A DNA stretch of 64,000 bases from Mesorhizobium denitrificans. GTDB taxonomy: Bacteria > Pseudomonadota > Alphaproteobacteria > Rhizobiales > Rhizobiaceae. Positions 36,580-45,181 of the stretch are shown here, in pieces (position 1 is the first letter of the stretch; each line of letters opens with the position of its first letter). The notes beneath the pieces are model-generated. The model was given only the letters and a program-made list of their open reading frames with translations. It had not been told where the DNA came from and did no database searches. The translations under genes were made by a program, and so were the position numbers. The stretch spans positions 62,001-126,000 of the forward strand of contig NZ_QURN01000008.1 in NCBI RefSeq assembly GCF_003403035.1. Direction: 5' to 3'.

Positions 36580-37400
36580 CACTCCTCGCTCCATTGCGGC
36601 TTTCGCTTTTCAATGAAAGCCGCAATTCCCTCTTGAGCGTCACGTCCAAGCATATTGTCTACCATCACGCGCGACGCATGTGCATATGCGTCGGCCAGCC
36701 CCAGTTCGGCCTGCTGATAAAACGCGCGCTTGCCGATAGCTATTGCCGCAGGTGACTTTGCAACAATGACTTGCGCGTATTTGTTCACAACTTGAGTCAG
36801 ATATTCTGCCGGCACCACGCGATTGACCAACCCGAATTCCCGCGCTGTTCCCGCGTCGATCATCTCACCGGTGAACAGCATTTCCATTGCGTGCTTCGGC
36901 TTCATCCCGCGCGCCAGCGCCACGCCCGGTGTGGTGCAAAACAGGCCGACATCGATGCCATTCACGCCGAATGTCGCTTTGTCTGATGCGATCGCCAGAT
37001 CACAGGTAGCGACAAGCTGGCACCCCGCCGCCGTCGCAATACCATTCACCTCAGCGATGACCGGGCGCGGATGCGCAACAATAGTCTGCATCATTTTCCC
37101 GCAAGCCTCGAAAGTTTGCTCGAAAAACGCCTCACCCTTGTCGGCATCGTTGCGATGCGCGGTCATCTCCTTAAGATCGTGCCCGCCCGAAAAAACCTTG
37201 CCCTGCGCCGCGATAACCACCACGCGCACGCTCGAATCGGCTGCAGAACGGTCTAGCTCGGCCTGCAATTCCGCGATCAGGTCTATCGACAGCGCATTGG
37301 CTGGCGGGCGGTTCAGGATCAAGCGCAGCACGCCATCTGCCTGTTCCACACGCAACAGCGCTTGCTGGTCCGCGCGCGGCATTGCAAGTATTTCTGCCAT
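36579..37400 (-). CDS. Enoyl-CoA hydratase/isomerase family protein
   Basis: A 273-residue crotonase-fold protein. The oxyanion-hole regions are VFSGGHDLKEM (first) and VNGIATAAGCQLVATCDLAIAS (second); the usual first catalytic Glu position lies in the second region, but the exact pair of acids is not typical and the reaction cannot be fixed. The start is ATG 37400, with GAGGT six bases before it. It is coupled to the downstream VOC gene and is divergent from the thioesterase gene at 37520. A role in fatty-acid or CoA-ester catabolism is inferred. Confidence 0.86.
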   Translation of the reverse strand: MAEILAMPRADQQALLRVEQADGVLRLILNRPPANALSIDLIAELQAELDRSAADSSVRVVVIAAQGKVFSGGHDLKEMTAHRNDADKGEAFFEQTFEACGKMMQTIVAHPRPVIAEVNGIATAAGCQLVATCDLAIASDKATFGVNGIDVGLFCTTPGVALARGMKPKHAMEMLFTGEMIDAGTAREFGLVNRVVPAEYLTQVVNKYAQVIVAKSPAAIAIGKRAFYQQAELGLADAYAHASRVMVDNMLGRDAQEGIAAFIEKRKPQWSEE

Positions 37401-37519
37401 AGTGACCTCGTTGATCGCTTTCGCGACGTGAATGCCTGAGACGATTCTCGCCCGCAACCTTGACTTCCAGGCAATCCCCGGTTGGTTGTTGCACCACGTT
37501 ACATCACCGGGGATATGGA

Positions 37520-37963
37520 ATGCCAGCCCAACACGATCTCAATCCCGTTATGTCGGTGGCGCAGGTCAGCGCCATGCTGGATGAAGTTTTTCCTCAATTC
37601 AATGTCGACCGCGCGTTTGAGGTTCGCGACATCCGTCCCGGCGGCTGCACGGTTCGCCTGAATGCTGGCGATAATCACCTGCGCCCCGGTGGCACCGTTT
37701 CCGGCCCCTCGCTTTTCGCTCTGGCGGATATTGCGGGATATGTTTGCGTCCTGTCCCATGCCGGGCCGGATGCGCTGTCCGTCACCACAAACCTCAATAT
37801 AAATTTCATGCGCAAGGCCGAAGCCGGCCCCATCGATGGCCATTGCCGCATTCTGAAACTTGGGCGCAGTCTCATGGTATTCGACATCGAAATGATCGCG
37901 GGCGACGACCAGCACCTTGTCGCACACGCCACCGGCACCTATTCCATTCCGCCGAAACGCTGA
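37520..37963 (+). CDS. PaaI family thioesterase
   Basis: A 147-residue hotdog-fold protein with the PaaI-type motif LRPGGTVSGPSLFALADIAGY, where the helix holds the catalytic Asp region, and NLNINFMRKAE. It hydrolyses acyl-CoA esters; the acyl group is unknown. The start is the ATG at 37520. It is followed 12 bases later by the NUDIX gene. Divergent from enoyl-CoA hydratase, so the pair may act on CoA esters together. Confidence 0.85.
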   Translation: MPAQHDLNPVMSVAQVSAMLDEVFPQFNVDRAFEVRDIRPGGCTVRLNAGDNHLRPGGTVSGPSLFALADIAGYVCVLSHAGPDALSVTTNLNINFMRKAEAGPIDGHCRILKLGRSLMVFDIEMIAGDDQHLVAHATGTYSIPPKR

Positions 37964-37975
37964 TAGAAGCCTCTC

Positions 37976-38716
37976 ATGGAAGGAATGACGCGCAAGCAAC
38001 TCGACAAGGCGGAAACCAAGGATTTCGCGCTGGGCGGAAAACCCATGCGTCCGCGCGACGCCGCGACCTTGATCCTGCTGGATCGTGTTGGCAGTGAGAC
38101 GCGCGTACTTATGGGTCGCCGGCACCAGCGCCACGCCTTCATGCCGGGCAAGTTTGTTTTTCCCGGCGGACGCACGGATCCTGCCGATAGCCGCATAGCC
38201 GTTGCTGCTGGACTGCACCCTGCCGAAGAAGCGAAACTCATTGGAAGCGGAAACCGCGCAAGTGCCGTTCGCGCGCGTGCCATCGCGCTTTCAGCAATCC
38301 GCGAAACTTATGAGGAAGCCGGACTTCTTCTTGGCCGCAAGGGTGATTTCTCGACGACCCGCAAGGATTGGCAAGGCTTCGCCGAGCACGGCGTGTGCCC
38401 ATCGCTGGACATTTTGCGGTACATCGCCCGCGCCATCACCCCGCCCGGACGCGTTCGGCGTTACGACACGCGCTTCCTCGCAGCATGGCGCGATGACGTC
38501 GCGGTTGCGCTGCCGGAAGGTGGCCCCACGGATGAGCTTGAAGAGATAGTATGGCTGCCGCTAATCGACGCTATGGATGCGGACATTCCAGCCATCACGC
38601 GCACCATTCTGCAAGAGCTTGGCAATCGGCTTGCCGCCGATCCAAATCTTGAACCCGGCGGCGATGTGCCGTTCTACCGTATGCTGCGCGGGCATTTCCA
38701 CAAAGACATCCTGTAA
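37976..38716 (+). CDS. NUDIX hydrolase, NUDT19/RP2-like
   Basis: A 246-residue NUDIX protein. The Nudix box ends as IALSAIRETYEEAGLLLG, but the part before it is stretched: about 35 residues lie between FVFPGGRTDPAD and the box helix. This long insert is the pattern of the NUDT19 (RP2p-like) group, whose members cleave CoA and its esters to phosphopantetheine and 3',5'-ADP. That fits the neighbouring thioesterase and hydratase genes, though the link is inference. Confidence 0.84.
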   Translation: MEGMTRKQLDKAETKDFALGGKPMRPRDAATLILLDRVGSETRVLMGRRHQRHAFMPGKFVFPGGRTDPADSRIAVAAGLHPAEEAKLIGSGNRASAVRARAIALSAIRETYEEAGLLLGRKGDFSTTRKDWQGFAEHGVCPSLDILRYIARAITPPGRVRRYDTRFLAAWRDDVAVALPEGGPTDELEEIVWLPLIDAMDADIPAITRTILQELGNRLAADPNLEPGGDVPFYRMLRGHFHKDIL

Positions 38717-38722
38717 CGGCGT

Positions 38723-38983
38723 TCACCGCCACCACGGCAAACTGCCTTCAAGCCCTGCTTCCTCGCGCGTCACACCAATGTCGCGCAATTGTGAATCATT
38801 GAGCAGCAACAGTTCCTTTCTGCTGCGCCGAATTTCCACGCGCCAAAACAGCCAATTCGCCACGTTATGCAGCATTCCGCCAGTTTTGCGCCGCGGCGCA
38901 ATGCGTTGGCTCCGCAAAGGAATTGTATCGATTGTCTGCATGACACGCCCTTGCGCGTTTCCATTGATCGGTACAATCTGCAT
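38723..38983 (-). CDS. DUF1127 domain protein
   Basis: An 86-residue basic protein whose C-terminal half has the DUF1127 pattern (RRSRKELLLLNDSQLRDIGVTREEA, W-rich tail). Small DUF1127 proteins in rhizobia are linked to RNA handling and nutrient adaptation. The start chosen is ATG 38983 with AAGAG seven bases upstream; a TTG at 39007 would extend it into the promoter area. It is divergent from the MocR regulator gene, and the two share a 41-base intergenic region with an operator-like repeat. Confidence 0.8.
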   Translation of the reverse strand: MQIVPINGNAQGRVMQTIDTIPLRSQRIAPRRKTGGMLHNVANWLFWRVEIRRSRKELLLLNDSQLRDIGVTREEAGLEGSLPWWR

Positions 38984-39002
38984 AAATTGACTCTTTCTAT
39001 GT

Positions 39003-39021
39003 GACAATATATAGAATTGTC
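39003..39021. promoter_or_regulatory. Inverted-repeat operator candidate between DUF1127 and MocR genes
   Basis: GACAAT (39003-39008) and ATTGTC (39016-39021) form a perfect inverted repeat with a 7-base spacer, and a third half-site TGACAAA follows at 39026-39032. MocR regulators usually bind such half-sites near their own promoters, so self-control and control of the DUF1127 gene are likely. Confidence 0.5.
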
Positions 39022-39024
39022 ATC

Positions 39025-40437
39025 ATGACAAATTGGCTCCCAGACCTTTCCTCCGGCGTTGGTCCGCTCTATCAGCGGCTTGCGGATAGCATTGAATCGG
39101 ACATTGATGCGGGCACGCTTCCGTCCGGCTCCAAGCTACCCCCTCAGCGCGATCTCGCATTCGATATCGGCACGACCGTTGGCACCGTTGGTCGCGCCTA
39201 TGCGCTGTTGCGTGAGCGCGGCCTTGTTAGCGGTGAAGTGGGTCGCGGCACCTATATTCTCGCCGCCGCCGAAACCGCGAAGGTGCATGAGCGGACCAAT
39301 GCCAAACATGAGGGAACGCGGTATCTGGATGCGCCTGCGGGCAAGTTGCGCTTTGATACCACCGCCGCGCCGGACGTTGGCCAGGGCGCAGCGATCGCGC
39401 ATATGCTCGGCGCAATAGCGCTGGAGGAGCCCGCGGAGGTCGCAAGCTACACGCGCACCTTCCCCGATAGCTGGTTTGAGGCGGGGAGCAATTGGCTTTC
39501 GCGAGGCGGGTTCCGTCCCGCACCCGACACGATTGTGCCAACGCAGGGCACCCATGCAGGCGTCGTTTCCTCAATTGCCGCGCTCACGGCCCCCGGGGAT
39601 TACGTCTGTTTCGAGCATGTCACTTATTCGCAGGTTGCGCGCAGCACCGCGCTTGCCGGTCGTCGCATCGCCCTTGTCGAATCCGACGAATACGGGCTCG
39701 ACCCTGATCACTTCGATCATGTGTGCGCGCAAAAGCATCCCACAATGGCATTTCTCATGCCATCGGCGCACAACCCGACCTGCACAAGCATGCCTGTCGA
39801 GCGGCGCGAGCGCATTGCCGAACTGGCGCGCAAGCACAACGTCATTCTGATTGAGGACGACCTGTATGGCCGTTTGAGTGATCGTCCCACGCCTCTGTTC
39901 GCCGAGCTTGTGCCTGAGCGCACCATCGTCGCATCGGGCCTGTCCAAATCCGTTGCCGCTGGCGTGCGCGGCGGTTGGCTCTCCTGCCCGCCTGCCTATC
40001 GCCATCGCATCCGCGTTGCGCACCGTCTCCTGAGCGGCGGCAACCCATACATACTTTCAGCTTTAGCCGCGCGGCTGGTGCTCTCAGGCGAAGCGCGCAG
40101 CATAGAAGAGCGCAGTGTTGCGGAGATCAAGGTGCGCATTGCGTTGGCCCGCGCGGCACTTGAAGGCTACAGCTTCAACAGTCAGGAAAGCCTGCCGTTC
40201 ATCTGGCTATCGCTTCCAGACAGCTGGAACTCAGGCACGTTCAAGAACGCCGCATTCGAAAACGGCGTCATTCTTGACGATGAGGACGAGTTCAAGGCCG
40301 GACGCAGCGAAAAGGTTTTTCACCGCGTGCGCTTCGCCATATCCCAGCCATCAAGCCGCGAGGAAGTCAGCCGCGGGCTCGGCATCATCCGCCGACTTCT
40401 TGACGAGGGTCGCGCCGGTTACGAGCGGTTCGACTAA
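39025..40437 (+). CDS. MocR-type GntR regulator with aminotransferase domain
   Basis: A 470-residue chimera: GntR winged-helix domain at the N-terminus (LADSIESDIDAGTLPSGSKLPP, GTVGRAYALLRERGLV) and a fold-type I aminotransferase-like domain after it, with PLP-side motifs LIEDDLYGRL and ASGLSKSVAAGVRGGW, where the Lys is expected to hold PLP. Such proteins sense PLP, amino acids or related metabolites and regulate nearby genes; real aminotransferase activity is rare. The start chosen is ATG 39025. It is divergent from the DUF1127 gene. Confidence 0.88.
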   Translation: MTNWLPDLSSGVGPLYQRLADSIESDIDAGTLPSGSKLPPQRDLAFDIGTTVGTVGRAYALLRERGLVSGEVGRGTYILAAAETAKVHERTNAKHEGTRYLDAPAGKLRFDTTAAPDVGQGAAIAHMLGAIALEEPAEVASYTRTFPDSWFEAGSNWLSRGGFRPAPDTIVPTQGTHAGVVSSIAALTAPGDYVCFEHVTYSQVARSTALAGRRIALVESDEYGLDPDHFDHVCAQKHPTMAFLMPSAHNPTCTSMPVERRERIAELARKHNVILIEDDLYGRLSDRPTPLFAELVPERTIVASGLSKSVAAGVRGGWLSCPPAYRHRIRVAHRLLSGGNPYILSALAARLVLSGEARSIEERSVAEIKVRIALARAALEGYSFNSQESLPFIWLSLPDSWNSGTFKNAAFENGVILDDEDEFKAGRSEKVFHRVRFAISQPSSREEVSRGLGIIRRLLDEGRAGYERFD

Positions 40438-41150
40438 TCTTCTCCGATATAGGCGAGCAACTGCTCCGGCGGGCGATTCTCACCAATCGACATGGAAAGA
40501 ATGCGCGACAGATGGCGGTACGGCAGGCCTGTCTGCTGGTGCCACTCATTGAGCTGCATCTGAATGCGTGCGAGGTCGCGCTTGGAGGTCGGCGCTTCGG
40601 CGATTTCCAGCCCGGCATCGCGCAACGCCGCGGAAAAATCCGGTGAAATGATAAACCCGTCCCAGCCGATCCATCGCAGAAAATATTGACCCGTCGCGCC
40701 GCCAAGCCGCGTGCCACGCTTGCCGAGATATGCCATCAGCCCAATCTGGTCATCGGCCGGCCAGTTCGCCAGAAACTTGCCGAAGCTGCCATGCTCCTTC
40801 GCGATGTCGGCAATGAACGCTGCGTTCTCTTTGACCGACATGATCTTCTGCCCGTTGCGCACAATGCGCGTGTCGGAGGCCAGCGCTCCCCAAAAGTCGT
40901 CCGGCTCAAAAAGCAGACGGGAAACATCGAAGCCTAGAAATGCGTCTTCAAAACCCGGCCATTTGGCCTCGATAACACTCCATACAAAGCCCGCGCTGAA
41001 AACGCGCTGTGTCATTGCAGAAAGGATGCGATCGTCGCGCATGTCCTTCAACGCGCCATTTTCTGGCGCAACACCCAGCAGCCTGCCAAGCATCTCTTGG
41101 CCGCCTTTGCGCTTTGCGGCGCGCTCGCGAATCTTGTTGAAATCGATCAT
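40434..41150 (-). CDS. tag: DNA-3-methyladenine glycosylase I
   Basis: A 238-residue base-excision repair enzyme of the TAG family: RERAAKRKGGQEMLG near the start, then FSAGFVWSVIEAKWPGFEDAF and DTRIVRNGQKI. Zinc-site residues typical of E. coli Tag (N-terminal Cys and late His/Cys) are not obvious, which is usual for this alphaproteobacterial subgroup. It removes 3-methyladenine from DNA. The start is ATG 41150 with GCAGGACG upstream. Its stop overlaps the MocR stop by four bases. AidB at 9 kb is another alkylation-related gene but is far away. Confidence 0.82.
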   Translation of the reverse strand: MIDFNKIRERAAKRKGGQEMLGRLLGVAPENGALKDMRDDRILSAMTQRVFSAGFVWSVIEAKWPGFEDAFLGFDVSRLLFEPDDFWGALASDTRIVRNGQKIMSVKENAAFIADIAKEHGSFGKFLANWPADDQIGLMAYLGKRGTRLGGATGQYFLRWIGWDGFIISPDFSAALRDAGLEIAEAPTSKRDLARIQMQLNEWHQQTGLPYRHLSRILSMSIGENRPPEQLLAYIGED

Positions 41151-41231
41151 CGTCCTGCCCTTGCCGTAGCTATCCCTTTCTAGCATTTCTGGTTACAGCA
41201 AACATATCCAAGAAGTGTCCGAGGTTTGCTC

Positions 41232-41786
41232 ATGTCCAAATCCGTTCCGGAAATCGCCGCCAAATGGCTGCGCCGAAGGCCCGAGAACCTCACCGACGCC
41301 GAAAACCGCGTGCTTCAAAGCACTATTGAGCATCGGCCGATTGCAGCCGACATAAACAAAGCCATAGCGGGCACCCAATCCACCGGCGACCGCGTAGCCG
41401 ACACCATCGCGCGCGTGGGCGGTTCATGGACATTCATCATATCGTTCATCGGGTTCCTGATTGTGTGGACCATCATGAACGCCTGGCTGCTTGGTCAGGA
41501 TATATTCGACCCATACCCGTTCGTGTTCCTGAATCTCGTACTTTCCATGATCGCCGCGCTGCAAGCGCCGATCATCATGATGTCGCAAAACCGGCAGGCC
41601 GAGCGCGACCGCCTCGACGCCTCACATGATTATGAAGTGAACCTCAAATCGGAAATTGAGATCATGGCTCTTCATGCCAAGGTCGAAGAGCTTCGGAGTC
41701 AGGAGATAGCGCTGCTCTGCCGTCAGATTTCTGAACTAACCGAACTCGTCCAGAGCGAACTCGTGAAGCGCGGCGGCAAGAACTGA
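41232..41786 (+). CDS. DUF1003 family membrane protein
   Basis: A 184-residue protein with two membrane segments in the middle (TFIISFIGFLIVWTIMNAWLL and FVFLNLVLSMIAALQAPIIMM) followed by QNRQAERDRLDASHDYEVN and a coiled-coil C-terminus, the DUF1003 layout. Function is unknown. The start is ATG 41232 with GAGG seven bases upstream. It overlaps the DedA gene by one base (TGATG), so they are translationally coupled. Confidence 0.87.
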   Translation: MSKSVPEIAAKWLRRRPENLTDAENRVLQSTIEHRPIAADINKAIAGTQSTGDRVADTIARVGGSWTFIISFIGFLIVWTIMNAWLLGQDIFDPYPFVFLNLVLSMIAALQAPIIMMSQNRQAERDRLDASHDYEVNLKSEIEIMALHAKVEELRSQEIALLCRQISELTELVQSELVKRGGKN

Positions 41787-42370
41787 TGGAGACAGTTCGT
41801 GCGCTGGTCGAGCAGTATGGACTGATCGCAATCTTCACCGGCTGTGTGGCTGAAGGAGAAAGCTTCGCCATACTCGGGGGCTTTTTCGTTCATCAGGAAA
41901 TTCTGCCACTCGCAGGTGTTTTTGCCGCAACCTTCCTTGGCTCGTTCCTCGGCGACAGCATGTTTTTCATGGCGGGACGTCATTTCACGAACCACCCCCT
42001 CGTCATGCGCCTGCGCCACAAGCGCGGGTTCAGCCATGCCTATCGTTTGGTTCGACGCCATCCCAACATTTTCGTTCTCACAAACCGCTTCATCTATGGC
42101 CTGCGGCTTGTCGGTGGCGTGGCGGCCGGCATGGCGAATATTCCCGTCGCGCGCTTCTTCGTGCTCAACGCGCTGTCGTCGGTCATCTGGTCGACTGTCT
42201 TTGTCGGGTTAGGTTATTTCTTCGGCCTTGGCGCCGAAACGCTAATCGGCGACACACTGCGAACGCATCATCGCCTGCTGATTGGCCTCGCAATCGGCGT
42301 CGCTGCCATGATCATTGCCGCCGTCATCGCGCATCGCATGGCAAAGAAAGAGCCACGCGAGCCAGAATAG
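41786..42370 (+). CDS. DedA family membrane protein
   Basis: A 194-residue inner-membrane protein of the DedA/SNARE-associated (VTT) family. The signature regions are EGESFAILGGFF, GSFLGDSMFFMAGRHF and the amphipathic loop NRFIYGLRLVGGVAAGMANIPVARFF. Several DedA proteins recycle undecaprenyl phosphate or move phospholipids. It is coupled to the upstream DUF1003 gene and converges on dgkA with the stops directly abutting. Confidence 0.85.
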   Translation: METVRALVEQYGLIAIFTGCVAEGESFAILGGFFVHQEILPLAGVFAATFLGSFLGDSMFFMAGRHFTNHPLVMRLRHKRGFSHAYRLVRRHPNIFVLTNRFIYGLRLVGGVAAGMANIPVARFFVLNALSSVIWSTVFVGLGYFFGLGAETLIGDTLRTHHRLLIGLAIGVAAMIIAAVIAHRMAKKEPREPE

Positions 42371-42718
42371 CTAAAGCAGGCGTTCCAGAAGCGCGGAAAT
42401 CCAGACGCCACCAACCAGCAGGATCGCAATCAAAACAGCTAGCGAGCCGCAATCCTTCGCGATCTGGATTTGCCGGTCAAACTCAAGGCTTACTGCATCG
42501 CAAGCAGCCTCAATGCCCGTATTCAGCACTTCGACCAGCATCAGGACCAGCACCGATCCCACGAGCAGAAAATAGCTCGACCAGCTTTCAGCAATGAACC
42601 ACGCCACCGGCAGGGCGATTACAAGCAGCGCCAGTTCTTGCTGGAATGCCTTTTCGTTTCGCGCCAGCCAACCGAAGGCGCGCAGCGAATTGTACCAGGC
42701 GTTGATAAGTCTTTCCAT
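42371..42718 (-). CDS. dgkA: Diacylglycerol kinase
   Basis: A 115-residue integral membrane kinase that turns diacylglycerol into phosphatidic acid. The family signature ...VLNTGIEAACDAVSLEF with the catalytic Glu and Asp, and three membrane segments, are clear. It lets the cell recycle the diacylglycerol released when lipid headgroups are moved to periplasmic glucans. It abuts the DedA stop in convergent orientation. Confidence 0.92.
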   Translation of the reverse strand: MERLINAWYNSLRAFGWLARNEKAFQQELALLVIALPVAWFIAESWSSYFLLVGSVLVLMLVEVLNTGIEAACDAVSLEFDRQIQIAKDCGSLAVLIAILLVGGVWISALLERLL

Positions 42719-42782
42719 TGTGAGGCGGCTCGCAGATTCTGTTCAGGTTGCCGATAGCTGGTCCTGACAGGATTGGAAACGG

Positions 42783-43202
42783 CTATTCGCTCGCCGTCGG
42801 AATGCTTTGTGTCGATTTTTCGAATTTTGGCAGGGCGTCGCCCAGATCGTAATAGTCGCCCTTATCGGCAACAAAGATATGGCACTGTGATTCCAGCCCG
42901 GTCGGCTCATGGAACGAACCGGCGGTTACGGACACGCGATCCGACCCGTTTCGTTTCCAGAACAGCAAGGATCCGCACTCTTTACAGAAGCCGCGTTTGG
43001 CAAATTCGCTCGCCGCATACCAACTGATATGCGCGCTGCCTTCGATCTCGATGTCCTTATCGTCAACGTCCGTCGCTGCGAGATAATGTCCGGTCTGCCG
43101 TCTGCATTGCGTGCAATGGCAATACACCACGCCGCGCAGGGACCCGCGCGTTTGATAGCTCACCTTGCCACACAAGCAGCTACCCGCACGCTCATTCGCC
43201 AC
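42783..43202 (-). CDS. GFA/CENP-V family zinc protein
   Basis: A 139-residue protein with the GFA zinc motifs: SCLCGKVSY, YCHCTQCRRQTG and FCKECGSLLFWK. The family was named after a proposed glutathione-dependent formaldehyde-activating enzyme, but that activity is doubted and the real function is open. Seven cysteines are in position for two structural zincs. It lies 31 bases after the glmS stop on the same strand and may be read through. Confidence 0.85.
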   Translation of the reverse strand: MANERAGSCLCGKVSYQTRGSLRGVVYCHCTQCRRQTGHYLAATDVDDKDIEIEGSAHISWYAASEFAKRGFCKECGSLLFWKRNGSDRVSVTAGSFHEPTGLESQCHIFVADKGDYYDLGDALPKFEKSTQSIPTASE

Positions 43203-43233
43203 GCCGCACCTCCATTGCTATCCGGTCGGCAGG

Positions 43234-45057
43234 CTACTCGACCGTCACAGACTTTGCGAGGTTTCTCGGCTGATCCACATCCGTCCCCATAAACACCGCC
43301 GTATAGTAGGCGAGCATCTGGATCGGCAACGCGTAAAGAATTGGCGCGGCAATTTCAGGCACCTGCGGCAGCACAATCGTATCCATCGTGTCGATGGTCG
43401 ATTTCTCCGCGCCCTTTTCGTCGGTGATCAGAATGATCTTGCCGCCACGCGCAGCCACTTCCTGCATGTTGGAAACGGTCTTTTCGAAAATCCGGTCATG
43501 CGGCGCAATCACTATGACCGGCATGTTCTCATCGATCAGCGCAATCGGTCCATGCTTCAATTCGCCTGCCGCATAGCCCTCTGCATGGATATACGAAATT
43601 TCCTTGAGCTTTAGCGCGCCTTCCAGCGCCAGCGGATAATTCGTGTCGCGCCCGAGATAGAGCACATGCTTGTAGTGCGCGAGTTCGCGCGCCACCTTTT
43701 CGATCTGCCGGTCAAGCCGCAGCACCTGATTTGCAAGGCGCGGCGCCTCGGCCAGATCTTTCACCAGCTTGCGCTCTTCTTCTTCGGTCACCGTTCCGCG
43801 CGCCGCAGCCGCGTGGATTGCAAGCGCCGCCATCACTGAAAGCTGGCAGGTAAACGCCTTCGTGGAGGCCACACCGATTTCCGGCCCTGCGAGCGTTGGC
43901 AGTGTAACATCGGACTCGCGCGCAATGGTCGAGCCGCGCACATTCACAACCGCGCCAATCGGCACGCCCTCGCCCTTGCAATATCGCAGCGAGGCCAGCG
44001 TGTCCGCCGTCTCACCAGACTGCGAAATGAACAGCGCCGCGCTTTTCTTTGAGAGCGGCATTTCGCGATAGCGGAACTCCGATGCAATATCGATATCGAC
44101 CGGCAGCCGCGCATAGCGCTCAAACCAGTATTTGCCGATCAGACCGGAGAGATAGGCAGTGCCGCAGGCGGAAATCGCGATACGGTCCAGCTTTGCGAAA
44201 TCGAAAGGCAGTTCCAGCGGCTTGGTGCGCCCGGTCGTAAAGTCCACATAATGTGCCAGCGTGTGCGAAATCACTTCCGGCTGCTCGTGGATTTCCTTTT
44301 CCATGAAATGCCGATGGTTGCCCTTGTCAACCATATAGCTCGTGCCAACAGAGCGTTGGCGCTGGCGCTGAACAGGCTTGCCGTCCATGTCGAAAATCTC
44401 GACCTTATCGCGCCGCACGACTGCCCAATCGCCGTCTTCAAGATAGGTGATCGAATTGGTGAACGGCGCCAGCGCAATGGCATCCGAGCCGAGGAACATT
44501 TCGCCCTCGCCATGCCCAACCGCGAGCGGGGGCCCGTTGCGCGCGCCAACAATCAGGTCCTCGTCGTTCTGGAACATAATCGCGAGCGCAAACGCGCCTT
44601 CCAGCCGCTTGAGAGCATTATGCGCCGCTTCAACCGGTGGCAGGCCCTTTGCCAATTCGCGGCTCACCAGATGCGCCACGACTTCCGTATCCGTCTGCGA
44701 TGTGAACGCGTAGCCGTCTTTCTTCAGTTCGTCGCGCAGTTCGGCAAAATTCTCGATAATGCCGTTGTGGACGATAGCCACGCCGTTTGAAAAATGCGGA
44801 TGCGCATTCGTCTCATTGGGAATGCCATGCGTCGCCCAGCGCGTGTGACCAATGCCTATTGTGCCGCCCAGCGGTTCCGCGCCCAGGCGCTTCTCCAGAT
44901 TGACCAGCTTGCCTTCCGCACGGCGACGGCCAAGCGCGCCCGCATCAATCGTTGCCACACCGGCGGAGTCATAGCCCCGATATTCCAGCCGCTTCAACGC
45001 ATCCACGATCAGCGGTGCGACCGGCGTCTGACCAACGATAGCTACAATTCCACACAT
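43234..45057 (-). CDS. glmS: Glutamine-fructose-6-phosphate aminotransferase
   Basis: Makes glucosamine-6-phosphate for cell wall and lipid A synthesis. The N-terminal glutaminase begins with the nucleophile Cys2 (MCGIVAIVG), with GIGHTRWATHG and NAHPH; two SIS sugar-isomerase domains follow (ISACGTAYLSG, SQSGETADT) and the C-terminus is NLAKSVTVE, the standard tail. At 607 residues it is full length. No glmS ribozyme is expected or seen in this group. glmU lies upstream on the same strand, 124 bases apart, so the two may form one unit. Confidence 0.97.
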   Translation of the reverse strand: MCGIVAIVGQTPVAPLIVDALKRLEYRGYDSAGVATIDAGALGRRRAEGKLVNLEKRLGAEPLGGTIGIGHTRWATHGIPNETNAHPHFSNGVAIVHNGIIENFAELRDELKKDGYAFTSQTDTEVVAHLVSRELAKGLPPVEAAHNALKRLEGAFALAIMFQNDEDLIVGARNGPPLAVGHGEGEMFLGSDAIALAPFTNSITYLEDGDWAVVRRDKVEIFDMDGKPVQRQRQRSVGTSYMVDKGNHRHFMEKEIHEQPEVISHTLAHYVDFTTGRTKPLELPFDFAKLDRIAISACGTAYLSGLIGKYWFERYARLPVDIDIASEFRYREMPLSKKSAALFISQSGETADTLASLRYCKGEGVPIGAVVNVRGSTIARESDVTLPTLAGPEIGVASTKAFTCQLSVMAALAIHAAAARGTVTEEEERKLVKDLAEAPRLANQVLRLDRQIEKVARELAHYKHVLYLGRDTNYPLALEGALKLKEISYIHAEGYAAGELKHGPIALIDENMPVIVIAPHDRIFEKTVSNMQEVAARGGKIILITDEKGAEKSTIDTMDTIVLPQVPEIAAPILYALPIQMLAYYTAVFMGTDVDQPRNLAKSVTVE

Positions 45058-45181
45058 AAAGTTTGCCTCAGATATGGCGATAATTCCGGGCGACTATCTA
45101 CGAAGCGCCGGGATTGCTGAAAAATCAATTTGCATGACGCTTCATGTCAGTACGCCAATTCGACGTAGACGGATGACGCTT

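Noticed and set aside
45058-45181. Possible glmS ribozyme or leader element upstream of glmS
   Set aside because: The 124-base gap has no ribozyme-like conserved core, and the element is limited to other bacterial phyla.
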